From NCBI GenBank assembly GCA_000328365.1, contig KB298689.1, positions 58,143 through 122,142 on the forward strand: a DNA stretch of 64,000 bases, given 5' to 3'. The notes under the pieces are model-generated. The model was given only the letters and a program-made list of their open reading frames with translations, made no database searches and had not been told where the DNA came from. Below, piece by piece: positions 28,822 through 43,993 of the stretch (its first letter is position 1; every line of letters begins with the position of its first letter). The position numbers were made by a program, and so were the translations under genes. Source of the stretch: Capitella teleta. Lineage: Eukaryota; Annelida; Polychaeta; Capitellidae.

Positions 28822-29104
28822 GCAAGCTTTGTTATAGAATTTTTTTTCTCAAAAAAAAATTGCGTAATCCCTCTGATGTCCAAATTAATTAGTTGTCACA
28901 CCATTCGTAGTTCCTAAGAAAGTTGAGAGGCGTAATAAAGTAGGTTTAATCACCTGAACAGCAAACAGACGGCGACGGAATACTTAAAAGTTGAATACAC
29001 AGCGCACACAGCATTTGGCTGAATCGCCTTCTTCGCGGTGTACACATGCACGCTTTCGTGTACAGATGTACATGTATGATGCACGCATGCTATTGTGTAG
29101 CCAT
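28822..29104 (-). repeat. Right arm of a roughly 280-bp inverted repeat pair
   Basis: Complementary to 26548-26826. The two arms enclose SLC35A4 exons 1-3 and the start codon (28121-28611). The outer edge abuts the 43-bp minisatellite. They could be two opposed copies of one dispersed repeat. Confidence 0.85.
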
Positions 29105-30745
29105 CAACAGTTACCCTAATAATGCAGGATAGTAGCTCCTCTTCCATCAGCAGGTACCCTAATAATGCAGGATAGTAGCTCCTCTTCCATCAGCAGGTAC
29201 CCTAATAATGCAGGATAGTAGCTCCTCTTCCATCAGCAGTTACCCTAATAATGCAGGATAGTAGCTCCTCTTCCATCAGCAGTTACCCTAATAATGCAGG
29301 ATAGTAGCTCCTCTTCCATCAGCAGGTACCCTAAAAATGCAGGGTAGAAGCTCCTCTTCCATCAGCAGTTACCCTAATAATGCAGGATAGTAGCTCCTCT
29401 TCCATCAGCAGGTACCCTAATAATGCAAGGTAGTAGCTCCTCTTCCATCAGTAGTTACCCTAATAATGCAGGATTGTAGCTCCTCTTCCATCAGCAGTTA
29501 CCCTAATAATGCAGAGTAGAAGCTCCTCTTCCATCAGCAGTTACCCTAATAATGCAGGGTAGAAGCTCCTCTTCCATCAGCAGTTACCCTAATAATGCAG
29601 GATAGTAGCTCCTCTTCCATCAGCAGGTACCCTAATAATGCTGGGTAGTAGCTCCTCTTCCATCAGCAGTTACCCTAATAATGCAGAGTAGAAGCTCCTC
29701 TTCCATCAGCAGGTACCCTAATAATGCTGGGTAGTAGCTCCTCTTCCATCAGCAGTTATCCTAATAATGCAGGATAGTAGCTCCTCTTCCATCAGCAGGT
29801 ACCCTAATAATGCAAGGTAGTAGCTCCTCTTCCATCAGCAGTTACCCTAATACTGCTGGGTAGAAGCTCCTCTTCCATCAGCAGTTACCCTAATAATGCT
29901 GGGTAGTAGCTCCTCTTCCATCAGCAGGTACCCTAATAATGCAGGACAGTAGCTCCTCTTCCATCAGCAGGTACCCTAATAATGCTGGGTAGTAGCTCCT
30001 CTTCCATCAGCAGTTACCCTAATAATGCTGGGTAGTAGCTCCTCTTCCATCAGCAGTTACCCTAATAATGCTGGGTAGTAGCTCCTCTTCCATCAGCAGT
30101 TACCCTAATAATGCTGGGTAGTAGCTCCTCTTCCATCAGCAGTTACCCTAATAATGCTGGGTAGTAGCTCCTCTTCCATCAGCAGTTACCCTAATAATGC
30201 AGGGTAGTAGCTCCTCTTCCATCAGCAGTTACCCTAATAATGCTGGGTAGTAGCTCCTCTTCCATCAGCAGTTACCCTAATAATGCAGGATAGTAGCTCC
30301 TCTTCCATCAGCAGGTACCCTAATAATGCTGGGTAGTAGCTCCTCTTCCATCAGCAGTTACCCTAATAATGCTGGGTAGTAGCTCCTCTTCCATCAGCAG
30401 TTACCCTAATAATGCTGGGTAGTAGCTCCTCTTCCATCAGCAGTTACCCTAATAATGCTGGGTAGTAGCTCCTCTTCCATCAGCAGTTACCCTAATAATG
30501 CTGGGTAGTAGCTCCTCTTCCATCAGCAGTTACCCTAATAATGCTGGGTAGTAGCTCCTCTTCCATCAGCAGTTACCCTAATAATGCTGGGTATTAGCTC
30601 CTCTTCCATCAGCAGGTACCCTAATAATGCTGGATAGTAGCTCCTCTTCCATCAGCAGATACCCTACTAATGCAGGGTATTAGTTCCTCTTCCATCAGCA
30701 GTTACCTTAATAATACAGCGTAGTGACTCCTCTTTCATCAGCAAC
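29105..30745. repeat. 43-bp minisatellite, about 38 copies
   Basis: The unit is CAGTTACCCTAATAATGCAG then GATAGTAGCTCCTCTTCCAT and CAG, repeated head to tail. There are GT/TT, GCAGG/GCTGG, ATAGT/GTAGA variants, and an (AATGCTGGGTAGTAG) variant dominates the right half. The last copies (after about 30650) are more diverged, as expected at array edges. It lies about 500 bp upstream of the SLC35A4 start codon. 43 is not a multiple of three, so it is not coding. Confidence 0.97.
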
Positions 30746-32439
30746 TCTGATGCAGATTACTTCGCTACGATTCGTGATACTGTAAACCAGTCCAATATCA
30801 AAAGATTTTCTTCTATATTGCACAGATAATACGGCAGCCAATGCAGCAATAATTCGTGAGCTGAGGGACATGATAATCAACTCTGACAGTCACCACATAC
30901 TTTTCTTGTCAGTGGAGGATATTGATTTATTTATACTGCAACTGTGCACTAGTTGGCTCTAGCTGTGGAGTTTTTCTTTTTATTGCCTCTTCTGGAGATC
31001 AATATTTTTTTTTCACCTTATATAATTGTGCATTTATTGATTCCTAAATAAATGTCTATAGCTTTATATCGATAACCTTATAATTATTTATTATGTTCTG
31101 AAATAAATCTTTGTTCTGTTGGGAAGGAAACGAATGCAATAGATTATTTACCTACACTGCCACTAGCGCCAAGGTATTTTAGCAGTAATCACAGAGTTTG
31201 CTCTCTCCATTCAACTGTTAAGTACAGGGCGAATATTAGGCAGTGCCAGGGGAACTGGAAGTTTCAAAAGGCATGCACCTATCTAGTCTATTCATCAGCG
31301 GCGATCTCAGATCTCTCTGTATATGAGAATATTCAGACGGCATTCAGTCTAGCACCTATTGCACACACAGCTCGCTGCTTGTCAATTTCATGAATACCCT
31401 TATTAGCTTAAGATTTTTTTCCCTAACTGTATAAACCAAAAATTATAAACCAATAAGATGCAATGTACATGTAATATAATAACTACATTGTACATCATCA
31501 ACAACAATGATTTGGAAACATACAAACTAATTTCACTCACCACTCAGCTGAATCAGCTCTACATGCTGTGTAGGTTATTTGTCAAATTAATAGATCAACA
31601 GTACTTAAAGCAATTGCTCATATCGCTGCCAATGAGGACTACACTCAAAATAAGACTCAACTACTTGCCAATGGTTTCCAGATGGCCAGTAAAAAACTAG
31701 CTTTCCAAATAAGATGCAAAGGGCAGATTCTTTGGTCAACCCCAAGCAATTGGGAATAGAATAATATAGAATACATCCTTGAAGATATATGTATCCATTA
31801 GGTTCACTTTTTAACTTTTTGTTAGATTTAGGTTTTTTTGGTTTTGTTTTTTATTTTATTTATTTTTTATTTATTATTATCATTTTTTTTTTACTACACA
31901 ATAATATTATGATATCACATATCAATATATACATGTATTGTATTTTGTGTGAAATAAATGATGAATGAATTAGATTTTTGCTCAACCCTCAGTTAAAAAA
32001 CTGAAACCTGCGAGCCCATGCAAGTGCCTAATATCATGCGGGCAAGTTAGCTGATGCCATGTGCCCATGTCGAGTATTGTCGACGCCAGATTAGACTTGT
32101 GGTGCTGCCGTTGTTTTTACTGCATTCACATCTTTCAAAGTTGTGTTTTAAGTATAGTATGTTATACTGGTCTGGCTACTATAGTACATGTAGAACTATT
32201 ACTAGCGGTTGATGATTTCATGAATCGTTGCTTCCATCATCCACTCACTGACATGACATTTGGAATCGGAAGTTGATTCCAACACATGATCCAAGATGTA
32301 AGTTGACACCGTTTAGTTAACGTTCGAGTTAACGCCTAAAGTTCATAATAGATCTATGGCTGGATTTTTTTAATTAACTCTCGCTTTGAATGCGAGCTGT
32401 CTTTTGTCGGCAATTCATTAAAGATCAGCACAAGCACAT
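30746..32439. other. Intergenic DNA, possible LINE tail
   Basis: No gene recognised. The T-rich stretch 31800-31960 ends in GAAATAAATGATGAATGAAT, which resembles a LINE 3' tail on the plus strand, but no clear LINE protein similarity was found upstream. Confidence 0.35.
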
Positions 32440-32665
32440 AAACAAGGGTTCTTTATCTTGCATACCACCATAGACAGTAGTACACAGCGCCCGGCCTTGT
32501 TACGCAGTTGGGCAGCACTGCAGAGTCACTGAAGAATCACAATTGTAATTCACAATCATAACGCCCGTGGCCTGATCGGGTCTCGAACCCGGGACATCGA
32601 TCCCCACGGTCGGCGTAAGATTGCAGTCACCCGGTTTAACCCACTGAGCTATTCGGTGCCCCTCA
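32440..32665 (-). mobile_element. tRNA-derived SINE
   Basis: On the minus strand the head reads GGGCACCGAATAGCTCAGTG, containing a box A (TAGCTCAGTGGG). About 60 nt downstream lies a box B, GGTTCGAGACC within CCCGGGTTCGAGACCCGATC. The box spacing exceeds that of a tRNA, and no proper acceptor or anticodon stem closes, so it is a SINE head and not a tRNA gene. A body of about 130 bp follows. The exact 3' end and target duplication were not determined. Confidence 0.7.
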
Positions 32666-34540
32666 GAGAGAGGAGGGGGAGGGGTCCAGATACCAGATCA
32701 TTTGATTGAACACTGTATACTTGCTACGTGTATCTAAAGTAAATTATTTTATTCTTCATAATACAAGTTTGTATCATCAAATCCTTTAATTGTTGTTTAT
32801 ATACCATTAGTAATAAATGTTATTGAGCATGTGTAGTCTGCAGACATACTAGTAATTGAGTGAAACGTATCATTCTAGTAATTAGGCTCTATATACTTCT
32901 TAGGCTTTAATTAGTCCTTTAATTAGTCCTTTAATTAGTCCTTTAATTAGTCCTTTGCTTGTATATGGGTAATATCTAGCTCCCCAAGCCGTAGCGTAGG
33001 AACTGCTCCGCTACCCTTCGGGGAGCTAGGTTATATCATGAATATACATGTAATAATGCTTCGTGCATTATGATTAATATAGTTTGTGGCATGGTTAGGG
33101 GAAGTCGCCAATTATTATTAACTAATTAAGTCGATTTTTAAGAGAAGCCAAGTTGATTTTTAAATATCGACTAAGTCGCCAAGTCAGTCGATTATAATCC
33201 AAGTTAGTCGAAATGCTTCAGCGCAGTCGACTCCGGGGTCTAATAACAGTGTTTGGTTAATTATTTACAGTAAATAACAGTCAATGTCACTCAGTCAATG
33301 ACTGAATGAGTGTTCACTGTTTGTACTTTGTAACTTTTTTAACATTACATATTATTACTAACATTGTTATGATTGCTACAAATGATGTAAATGTTCAAAA
33401 TCGCCAGTTACCTGAACGCCACAATATCCATGGGACAGCTGGAAAGAAGCCCATGCTTAATAATTGTGGAATAATCAGTTTATTGAGGCTCTCAAAACTT
33501 TGTTTTCCTCGAATTGACAATGGCTTCAACGATTCCGTTTTTTCACCCCTTTCGATCCTGATCATAACGGTTAAATAAAGTGCGTTATGATATGGAAGTA
33601 TACATTCTGATTCTGACGCATCCACGATATTATTTTTAGTGCTGTTGCTGTCCAGTATTAATACATAATGTCAGCCGAATATCGATTTTTTCGAAAACCT
33701 AAATCTGTTCAGTAGTTTGAGCTATAATTATTATAATTACAATTGATTTGTGTGCAGTTTCCATGTGTGTAACCAAAAAGCGCTGAACTATGAGGTACTA
33801 GTTTACACACATAATTATTTCATTCATGGGTGAATGGTAGACCCCGGAGCCGATTGTAATTGGCCAGAATCGGCTGGCTGAAGTAAAAAGGACCGGCTAG
33901 CTGCGTAAGCCGCTCCACCAATCAGAGATATCGGCTCAGCATTGCGCTTGCATCGGTTTGAAGTGGCTTGGCAATGGTTGCGGCAATCAACCCACAAATG
34001 TGCATTTTACTCTTACTAGGGTGCTTAGTTCGATTCAGTTGCGCACCAGACTTATATACAATTCTTTTCTCCAGTTGCAGTTGCCAGCACTTCTGAAATG
34101 GTCCTGGCAGCCAGCTGTTCACACCTGAAGAGATAGCCAACATGAAAATGGACATGGCTGCCTATTCATATTGTAAGTTAGAGGTTCCCAGTGAATTTTT
34201 ATCAACCTAAGTCTGCAACCAGGTGAACAAAATGTGATGCTCCTCTGACTAATTGCTGCTGGAATGAAGATGTCTGACATTACGTGCAGTTCAAAGCTGA
34301 AGCACCAGAAGAAGAAAACTATCTACATGCATGAGGTGCAGCTAGTTTGCATCTCCACCTTCAAGTTTGTTTATGGGTATGTGTTGAGTGTGTTGTTGGC
34401 CCTACCAGTGACGAAAATAAGGGCACGACTCCACTCCTACCCCCTAAGCCATATTTAAAGAGGACAAATAGAGCTTTTAGAAATTTTTATACGAATAATA
34501 AAATTTAATTGTTGTTTGCTTATATACATATTCACTACAT
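32666..34540. other. Intergenic DNA with short repeats
   Basis: Four tandem copies of TTTAATTAGTCC lie at about 32909-32957. A hairpin AGCTCCCC...GGGGAGCT is at about 32980-33028. Ends of the GC-rich repeat family with TAGACCCCGGAG termini lie at about 33241 (right end) and 33838 (left end, extending to about 34020). No gene recognised. Confidence 0.45.
33838..34020 (+). repeat. GC-rich dispersed repeat with TAGACCCCGGAGC terminus
   Basis: This copy matches the complement of about 48960-49133 over about 150 bp, sharing AGAATCGGCTGGCTG, GACCGGCTAGCTGC, AAGCCGCTCCACCAATCAGA, CTCAGCATTG and AGTGGCTTGGCAATGGTTGC. Related ends lie at 40022, 47589 and, as a right end, 33241. Confidence 0.75.
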
Positions 34541-34563
34541 TATGCTCTCTCTCTCTCTTTTTT

Positions 34564-34706
34564 CAGTTCCGATGCTAGGCCTGATAACAGCACGCCTCTT
34601 CCTCTTCCTCCTCCACCTCCAGCTACTCCTCCACCTCCACCTCTACCACTAACCTCTACCTCCACCTCCACCTCTACCCCAGAAGAAACAAATTTATTGT
34701 TCTTAC
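34564..34706 (+). other. Proline/Thr-Ser-rich exon-like segment
   Basis: A pyrimidine tract ending TTTTTTCAG at about 34563 is followed by an open frame. It reads SDARPDNSTPLPLPPPP, PATPPPPPLPLTSTSTSTST, PEETNLLFLL and stop, with AATAAA close behind (about 34722). This has the form of a terminal exon. Most of it is a CTC/CAC-rich simple repeat, so chance is a real alternative. No upstream exon was identified with confidence. Confidence 0.3.
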
Positions 34707-35344
34707 TGTAGCTTGAATATCAAATAAATTATGTATCTCTATCTTCAGTTCGGATTCTTTGATTTTTCATGTTTTTCAGCCGTAAACTGGTGTCCCTTAA
34801 AATTATTGTAATACCTTGTAACTTTTTTTTTGCTAAAGCTCAATCTCTATGAAACTTACATGTAATAGGTAGAAAGATGAGGAAAATATGTATGTCAAAT
34901 TTCATCATGATATGATACCTGTGGCCTAAAATATGCCTAAATGAATATTAATCTAGACTTTCCAGCAATCGGGAATTTTTCAATATGACGGTTTTTGATG
35001 TTTCGGATTTCAAAACACTGTAACTTCGCAACCTCTTGAGATATCCACATGATTTTTGCATCAAAATACTCAGGAGAGTGTCAGCTGTCCACTGGTACTC
35101 CAAATTTATTCCGACATATCTGACCTACATGTGTAACCTGTTTTGCCGTGGACCCTCATATATTGACAGTTTACTTTGTCAAATCACATTTCCTGCCAAA
35201 TCTCTCGAAAGAAATGCGGCTGATCAATGGATTTTCGTCGGCAAATGAGCGTGTTTATCAGCGGATCAGTAAAATTCTGGCAGCGGTGGCTCAGATATTG
35301 TTTGGCTGGCTAGTCGACTTTTTCCGGCTGGATTTGGCTTCAAA

Positions 35345-35570
35345 CTTTAACCCTGCTGGTTTGAGAATCTGATAACAAAACAAGATGCAACACCACCTTT
35401 CTTTCATCGAGCCATCCAGAACTGGAACGATCTCCCAAAAGAAGTTGTCAATGTTGACTTCATAAACTCATTTAAGAACCTTTTAGACAGATCATGGATG
35501 ACCGAAAAATATATATACGCCATCTAGCCACGCATGCATAAATGAATTGAATGAAAAAAAAAAAAAAAAA
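35345..35570 (+). mobile_element. LINE C-terminal fragment with poly-A tail
   Basis: In the frame from about 35400 it reads FFHRAIQNWNDLPKEVVNVD followed by FINSFKNLLDRSWMTEKYIY and a stop. This is the standard terminal motif of many invertebrate non-LTR retrotransposons ('FF..R....WN.LP..VV.a...n.FK..LD..w'). An A-run follows at about 35553-35571. It is 5'-truncated. Confidence 0.75.
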
Positions 35571-35571
35571 A

Positions 35572-37608
35572 CAAGAATCAATCAGAGATGTGACAAAGGA
35601 AAATTTTTAATTGAACTAATGATGAACATTGATAAAGGAAACATTAACGTATCTGCAGTAATGTTAGTTCATGATGCCAAATTATAGTATATGTTTCAAT
35701 TTATAATTTACAGCAGAATTGCGCAACCAATGAGCTATATAGATATGCACTTCCACCTGACATGACTTTACATTATCATTTAACGTATGATGAAAGCCAA
35801 TGCAATCCAACAATTACAAGGATTGTTAATACTACAGCATACAGGCTGTGCAGATTAATCCATTGCGCCAAATGGTTTAACTTACTCTTCTTCTTGACAG
35901 AAGTTGACATATTTATGGCTTTATCAGAGGTCAGCTGGGCTCAGCCCAGTAGACTTGCTATGCTCAGTGGACTTATATTGAAATAAGCTATGCCAATTAT
36001 CATTGCAGTATACCACCAGACAGTCACTTCAAGCAACTGCATTTTAAATCAGGATTTCGTAAGAAGTGTATGCGTGGCATTTATTCTGCGAATTTCAAGT
36101 CCACAACTTACATAACCATAGAGATATCGGCATTTGAAAAAGTCATAATTGCTATTATGCAAGATTACGCAAGAACGGTGCATCTAGGAGCAGAAATACT
36201 CCCGAGCTTTATTTTACATATTGATGCACGAAATCATTTGATGTCAGTTACAAGTCGCTAGCATTACTATTCGATGAGTTATTGGCGATCAAATTTTCAA
36301 CGTTGAAAAATCACTGCGATCTTGACCTTTAACCTTTGACCTTCAAACTTTCAGTGTTAATCCGAAATAACTTGCTCTATTAATAAATGCAACTTACTAA
36401 TTGACAGACATGAGCGAATTCAAAATGTTCAGTACCAAACTTTGTTCAACGAAACACCGAAGCAATGAAATTAGAGGCTGAGTGTTGCCTAATAATATGT
36501 GTTCCGACGGAAAACACACAATTATTCTGAATAATCACATTTTTTTCCAAAACTCGACAACACACATTGTATGCAACTCAGAAAAGTTATAAAATTTACG
36601 AAATTCGAAATAATCATCAATTTATGCAATTAAATGCTTTAATTACCACAATGACCTTGACCTTGGTGCAACCTCATTTAAACTTATAATTTTCTAAGAT
36701 GGCTATACTAGCAATATACTCTGCAAATTTCAATGCCACAACCCGCTTAACAACCGAGATATTTGCATTTGAAAAGGTCATAATTGCTATTATGCAAGAT
36801 TACGCAAGAACGGTGCATCTAAGAGCAGACATACTTCCGAGCTTTATTTTACATATTGCTGCACTGAATCATTTGATGCCAGTTACAAGTCAATAGCATT
36901 ACTAGTCAATGAGTTAGTGTGACAGACATGAGCGAATTCAACATAATCAGTACCAAACTTTGTTCAACGGAATACGGAAGCAATGAAATTGGCTAAGTGT
37001 TGCCTAAGATGTGTTTCGCTTGAAAACACACAAATATTCTGAATTATCACATTTCCTTCTAAGACTCGACAGCACACGTTGTATGCAACTCAAAAAAGTT
37101 ACAAAATTTACGAAATTCGAAATAATCATCAATTTATCCAATTAAATACTTTAATTACCACAATGACCTTGACCTTGGTGCAACCTCAATTAAACTTATA
37201 ATTACATAAGATGGCTATGCTAGCAATATACTCTGCAAATTTCAATGCCACAACCCGCTTAACAACCAAGATATTAGCATTTAAAAAAGTCGTAATTATT
37301 ATTATGCCAGATTACGCAAGAACGGTGCATCTGAGAGCAGTAACAGCGCCATGCATTGTTGTACATATTAACGCGCTGGATCAATTGATGTATGTTGCAA
37401 GACCCCAGCTTAATTAATGAGTGAGCTAGAAGCGGTCCAATTTGAGATTTTGAAAAATCGCTGTGACCTTGACCTTTGACCTTTAACCTTCAAATTCGAA
37501 TCAGACCCGCAGAATGACATGTACTATCAATGTGTGAATTTTGCTGAATTATACCTCACGGAGCTCCGCGCAACGGCGCATAAAAAATCGTTCACAGACT
37601 TACAAAAA
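35572..37608. repeat. 2-kb repeat unit, copy 1
   Basis: Begins CAAGAATCAATCAGAGATGT and ends in GTTCACAGACTTAC followed by an A-run. It is repeated in tandem from 37681. It contains three sub-repeats (about 36068-36580, 36660-37080, 37165-37500). Each encodes a degenerate AIYSANF.atT..T.eI.AFeKV-like frame followed by a run of TGACCTTTGACCT-type half-sites (36327-36352, 37464-37490). The frames are short and inconsistent, so I do not call them genes. Confidence 0.8.
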
Positions 37609-37640
37609 AAAAAAAAAAAAAAAAACACGTAAAGTAACAT

Positions 37641-37670
37641 AAGGAAAATTTTTAATTTAAAATTTTCCTT
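37641..37670. repeat. 30-bp palindrome between repeat units
   Basis: AAGGAAAATTTT, a 6-nt loop TAATTT, then AAAATTTTCCTT. The same palindrome recurs twice in tandem after copy 2, at about 39505-39534 and 39555-39584. Confidence 0.9.
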
Positions 37671-37680
37671 AAAAAAAAAA

Positions 37681-39450
37681 CAAGAATCAATCAGAGATGT
37701 GACCAAGGAAAATTTTTAATAATTAAGCTAATGATGAACTTTGATCAAGGAAACAACGTATTTGCAGTAATGATAGTTCATGATGCCAAACTATAGTATA
37801 TGCTTCAATTTATGATTTACAGCAGAATTGCGCAACCATTGAGCTAAATATGCATTTCTACTTGTCATGACTTTACATTAGCATTTAATGTATGATGAAA
37901 ACCAATGCAATTCAGAGGTCAGCTGGGCTCAGCCCAGTAGACTTGCTGTGTGCCGTGGACTCATATTGAAATAAGCTAAGCCAATTATCATTGCAGTATA
38001 CCACCAGACAGTCAAAGAACGTCATAATTGGCCAAATTTGATGACAATAAAAGTTTAATGATTAAACAAATTCAAAATAATAATCAATTTTGCAATGAAA
38101 TGCTTTAATGACCACAATGATCTTGAACTTCAAGCAACTGCATTTGAAATCAGGATTTCTTAAGAGGTGTATGCGTGGCATATACTCTGCGAATTTCAAG
38201 TCCACAACTTACATAACCATAGAGATATCAGCATTTGAAAAAGTCATAATTGCTATTATGCAAGATTACGCAAGAACGGTGCATCTAGGAGCAGAAATAC
38301 TCCCGAGCTTTATTTTACATATTGATGCACGGAATCATTTGATGTCAGTTACAAGTCGCTAGCATTACTATTCGATGAGTTATTGGCGATCAAGTTTTCA
38401 ACATTGAAAAATCACTGCAACCTTGACCTTTAACCTTTGACCTTCAAACTTTCAGTGTTAATCCGAAATAACTTGCTTCATTAATAAGTGCAACTTACTA
38501 ATTGACAGACATGAGCGAATTCAAAATATTCAGTACCAAACTTTGTTCAACAGAATACCGAAGCAATGAAATTGGCTAAGTGTTGCCTAATATGTGTTCC
38601 GACCGTAAACACACAAATATTCTGAATTATCACATTTCCTTCCAAGACTCAACAACACACGTTGTATGCAACTCAGAAANNNNNNNNNNNNNNNNNNNNN
38701 NNNNNNNNNNNNNNNNNNNNNNNNNNNNNNNNNNNNNNNNNNNNNNNNNNNNNNNNNNNNNNNNNNNNNNNNNNNNNNNNNNNNNNNNNNNNNNNNNNNN
38801 NNNNNNNNNNNNNNNNNNNNNNNNNNNNNNNNNNNNNNNNNNNNNNNNNNNNNNNNNNNNNNNNNNNNNNNNNNNNNNNNNNNNNNNNNNNNNNNNNNNN
38901 NNNNNNNNNNNNNNNNNNNNNNNNNNNNNNNNNNNNNNNNNNNNNNNNNNNNNNNNNNNNNNNNNNNNNNNNNNNNNNNNNNNNNNNNNNNNNNNNNNNN
39001 NNNNNNNNNNNNNNNNNNNNNNNNNNNNNNNNNNNNNNNNNNNNNNNNNNNNNNNNNNNNNNNNNNNNNNNNNNNNNNNNNNNNNNNNNNNNNNNNNNNN
39101 NNNNNNNNNNNNNNNNNNNNNNNNNNNNNNNNNNNNNNNNNNNNNNNNNNNNNNNNNNNNNNNNNNNNNNNNNNNNNNNNNNNNNNNNNNNNNNNNNNNN
39201 NNNNNNNNNNNNNNNNNNNNNNNNNNNNNNNNNNNNNNNNNNNNNNNNAAGACCCTAGCTTAATTAATGAGTGAGCTAGACGCGATCCAATTTGAGATTT
39301 TGAAAAATCACTGTGACCTTGATCTTTGACCTTTACCTTCCAAATTTGAATCAGACCCGCGGAATGACATGTACTATCAATGTGTGAAATTTGATGAATT
39401 ATACTCCACGGAGTTCTGCGCAACGGCGCATAAAAAATCGTTCACAGACT
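37681..39450. repeat. 2-kb repeat unit, copy 2 (with sequence gap)
   Basis: Starts CAAGAATCAATCAGAGATGT like copy 1, follows it closely, and ends with the same GTTCACAGACTTAC plus A-run. The middle is lost in a run of N (38680-39248) that falls where copy 1 has its second and third sub-repeats. Confidence 0.8.
38680..39248. other. Assembly gap (N)
   Basis: 569 undetermined bases inside the second 2-kb repeat copy. The frames reported through it are meaningless. Confidence 1.
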
Positions 39451-39859
39451 TACAAAAAAAAAAACAAAAAAAAAAAAAAAAAAAAAAACACGTAAAGTAA
39501 CATAAGGAAAATTTTTAATTTAAAATTTTCCTTAAAAAACACGTAAAGTAACATAAGGAAAATTTTTAATTTAAAATTTTCCTTAAAAAAAAAAAAAGAA
39601 GAAGAGAAAACAACAACCAAGGAGCTGTCAACAGGACTTAGTCCTACAACGACAGAAAAGGATATGTATGTAATGTAGGCTGCCAGAATTCAAATGAGCC
39701 GACGGGCACTGGCGATGGCATCAAACAAGCGTCAGCGAGCGACAGCGGCGATTGGCAACTTTGCGCTCAACCGCCTTCAGCGCTGTGTGTCAAAAGAAAG
39801 CGAGCTGAATTCGCCGATTTGAGAATTTTCTTTGTTTTATTTTTATTTACCGATAGAGA

Positions 39860-43769
<3,910 letters not shown>

Positions 43770-43809
43770 TTTCTTTGCCTTTACCTCTTCATCTTTTCTG
43801 TCATTGTTC

Positions 43810-43815
43810 AATAAA
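43810..43815 (+). promoter_or_regulatory. POLR2G polyadenylation signal AATAAA
   Basis: A canonical AATAAA lies 41 bp past the POLR2G stop, in the short gap before the SPATA17 3' end. Confidence 0.55.
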
Positions 43816-43993
43816 CAAAATCATCATTTCACAATATTCACTGCCAAAGTTTTGGGTATTTTTATTATGATCATTATTGATCATGAAGAAATGTTCAACA
43901 ACTCTGTGTTAATTCACAAATTGGTGGTTATACTGCAGGTCTGTTTATCACAATTTTTATGACGTCATCGGAGGCGAGGACAGGGCGCTGCTG

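Noticed and set aside
29105-30745. CRISPR-like array
   Set aside because: The 43-bp units abut without unique spacers. It is a minisatellite, and the host is a eukaryote.
32560-32665. tRNA gene
   Set aside because: Box A and B are present, but the spacing is too long and no acceptor or anticodon stem closes, so it is a SINE head.
36068-38362. Family of 60-85-codon AIYSANF...AFEKV frames as small genes
   Set aside because: They start at different points, diverge without coding-type conservation and sit in a tandem repeat, so they are more likely repeat by-products.
38580-39423. Very long frames through the N run
   Set aside because: They exist only because undetermined bases contain no stops.
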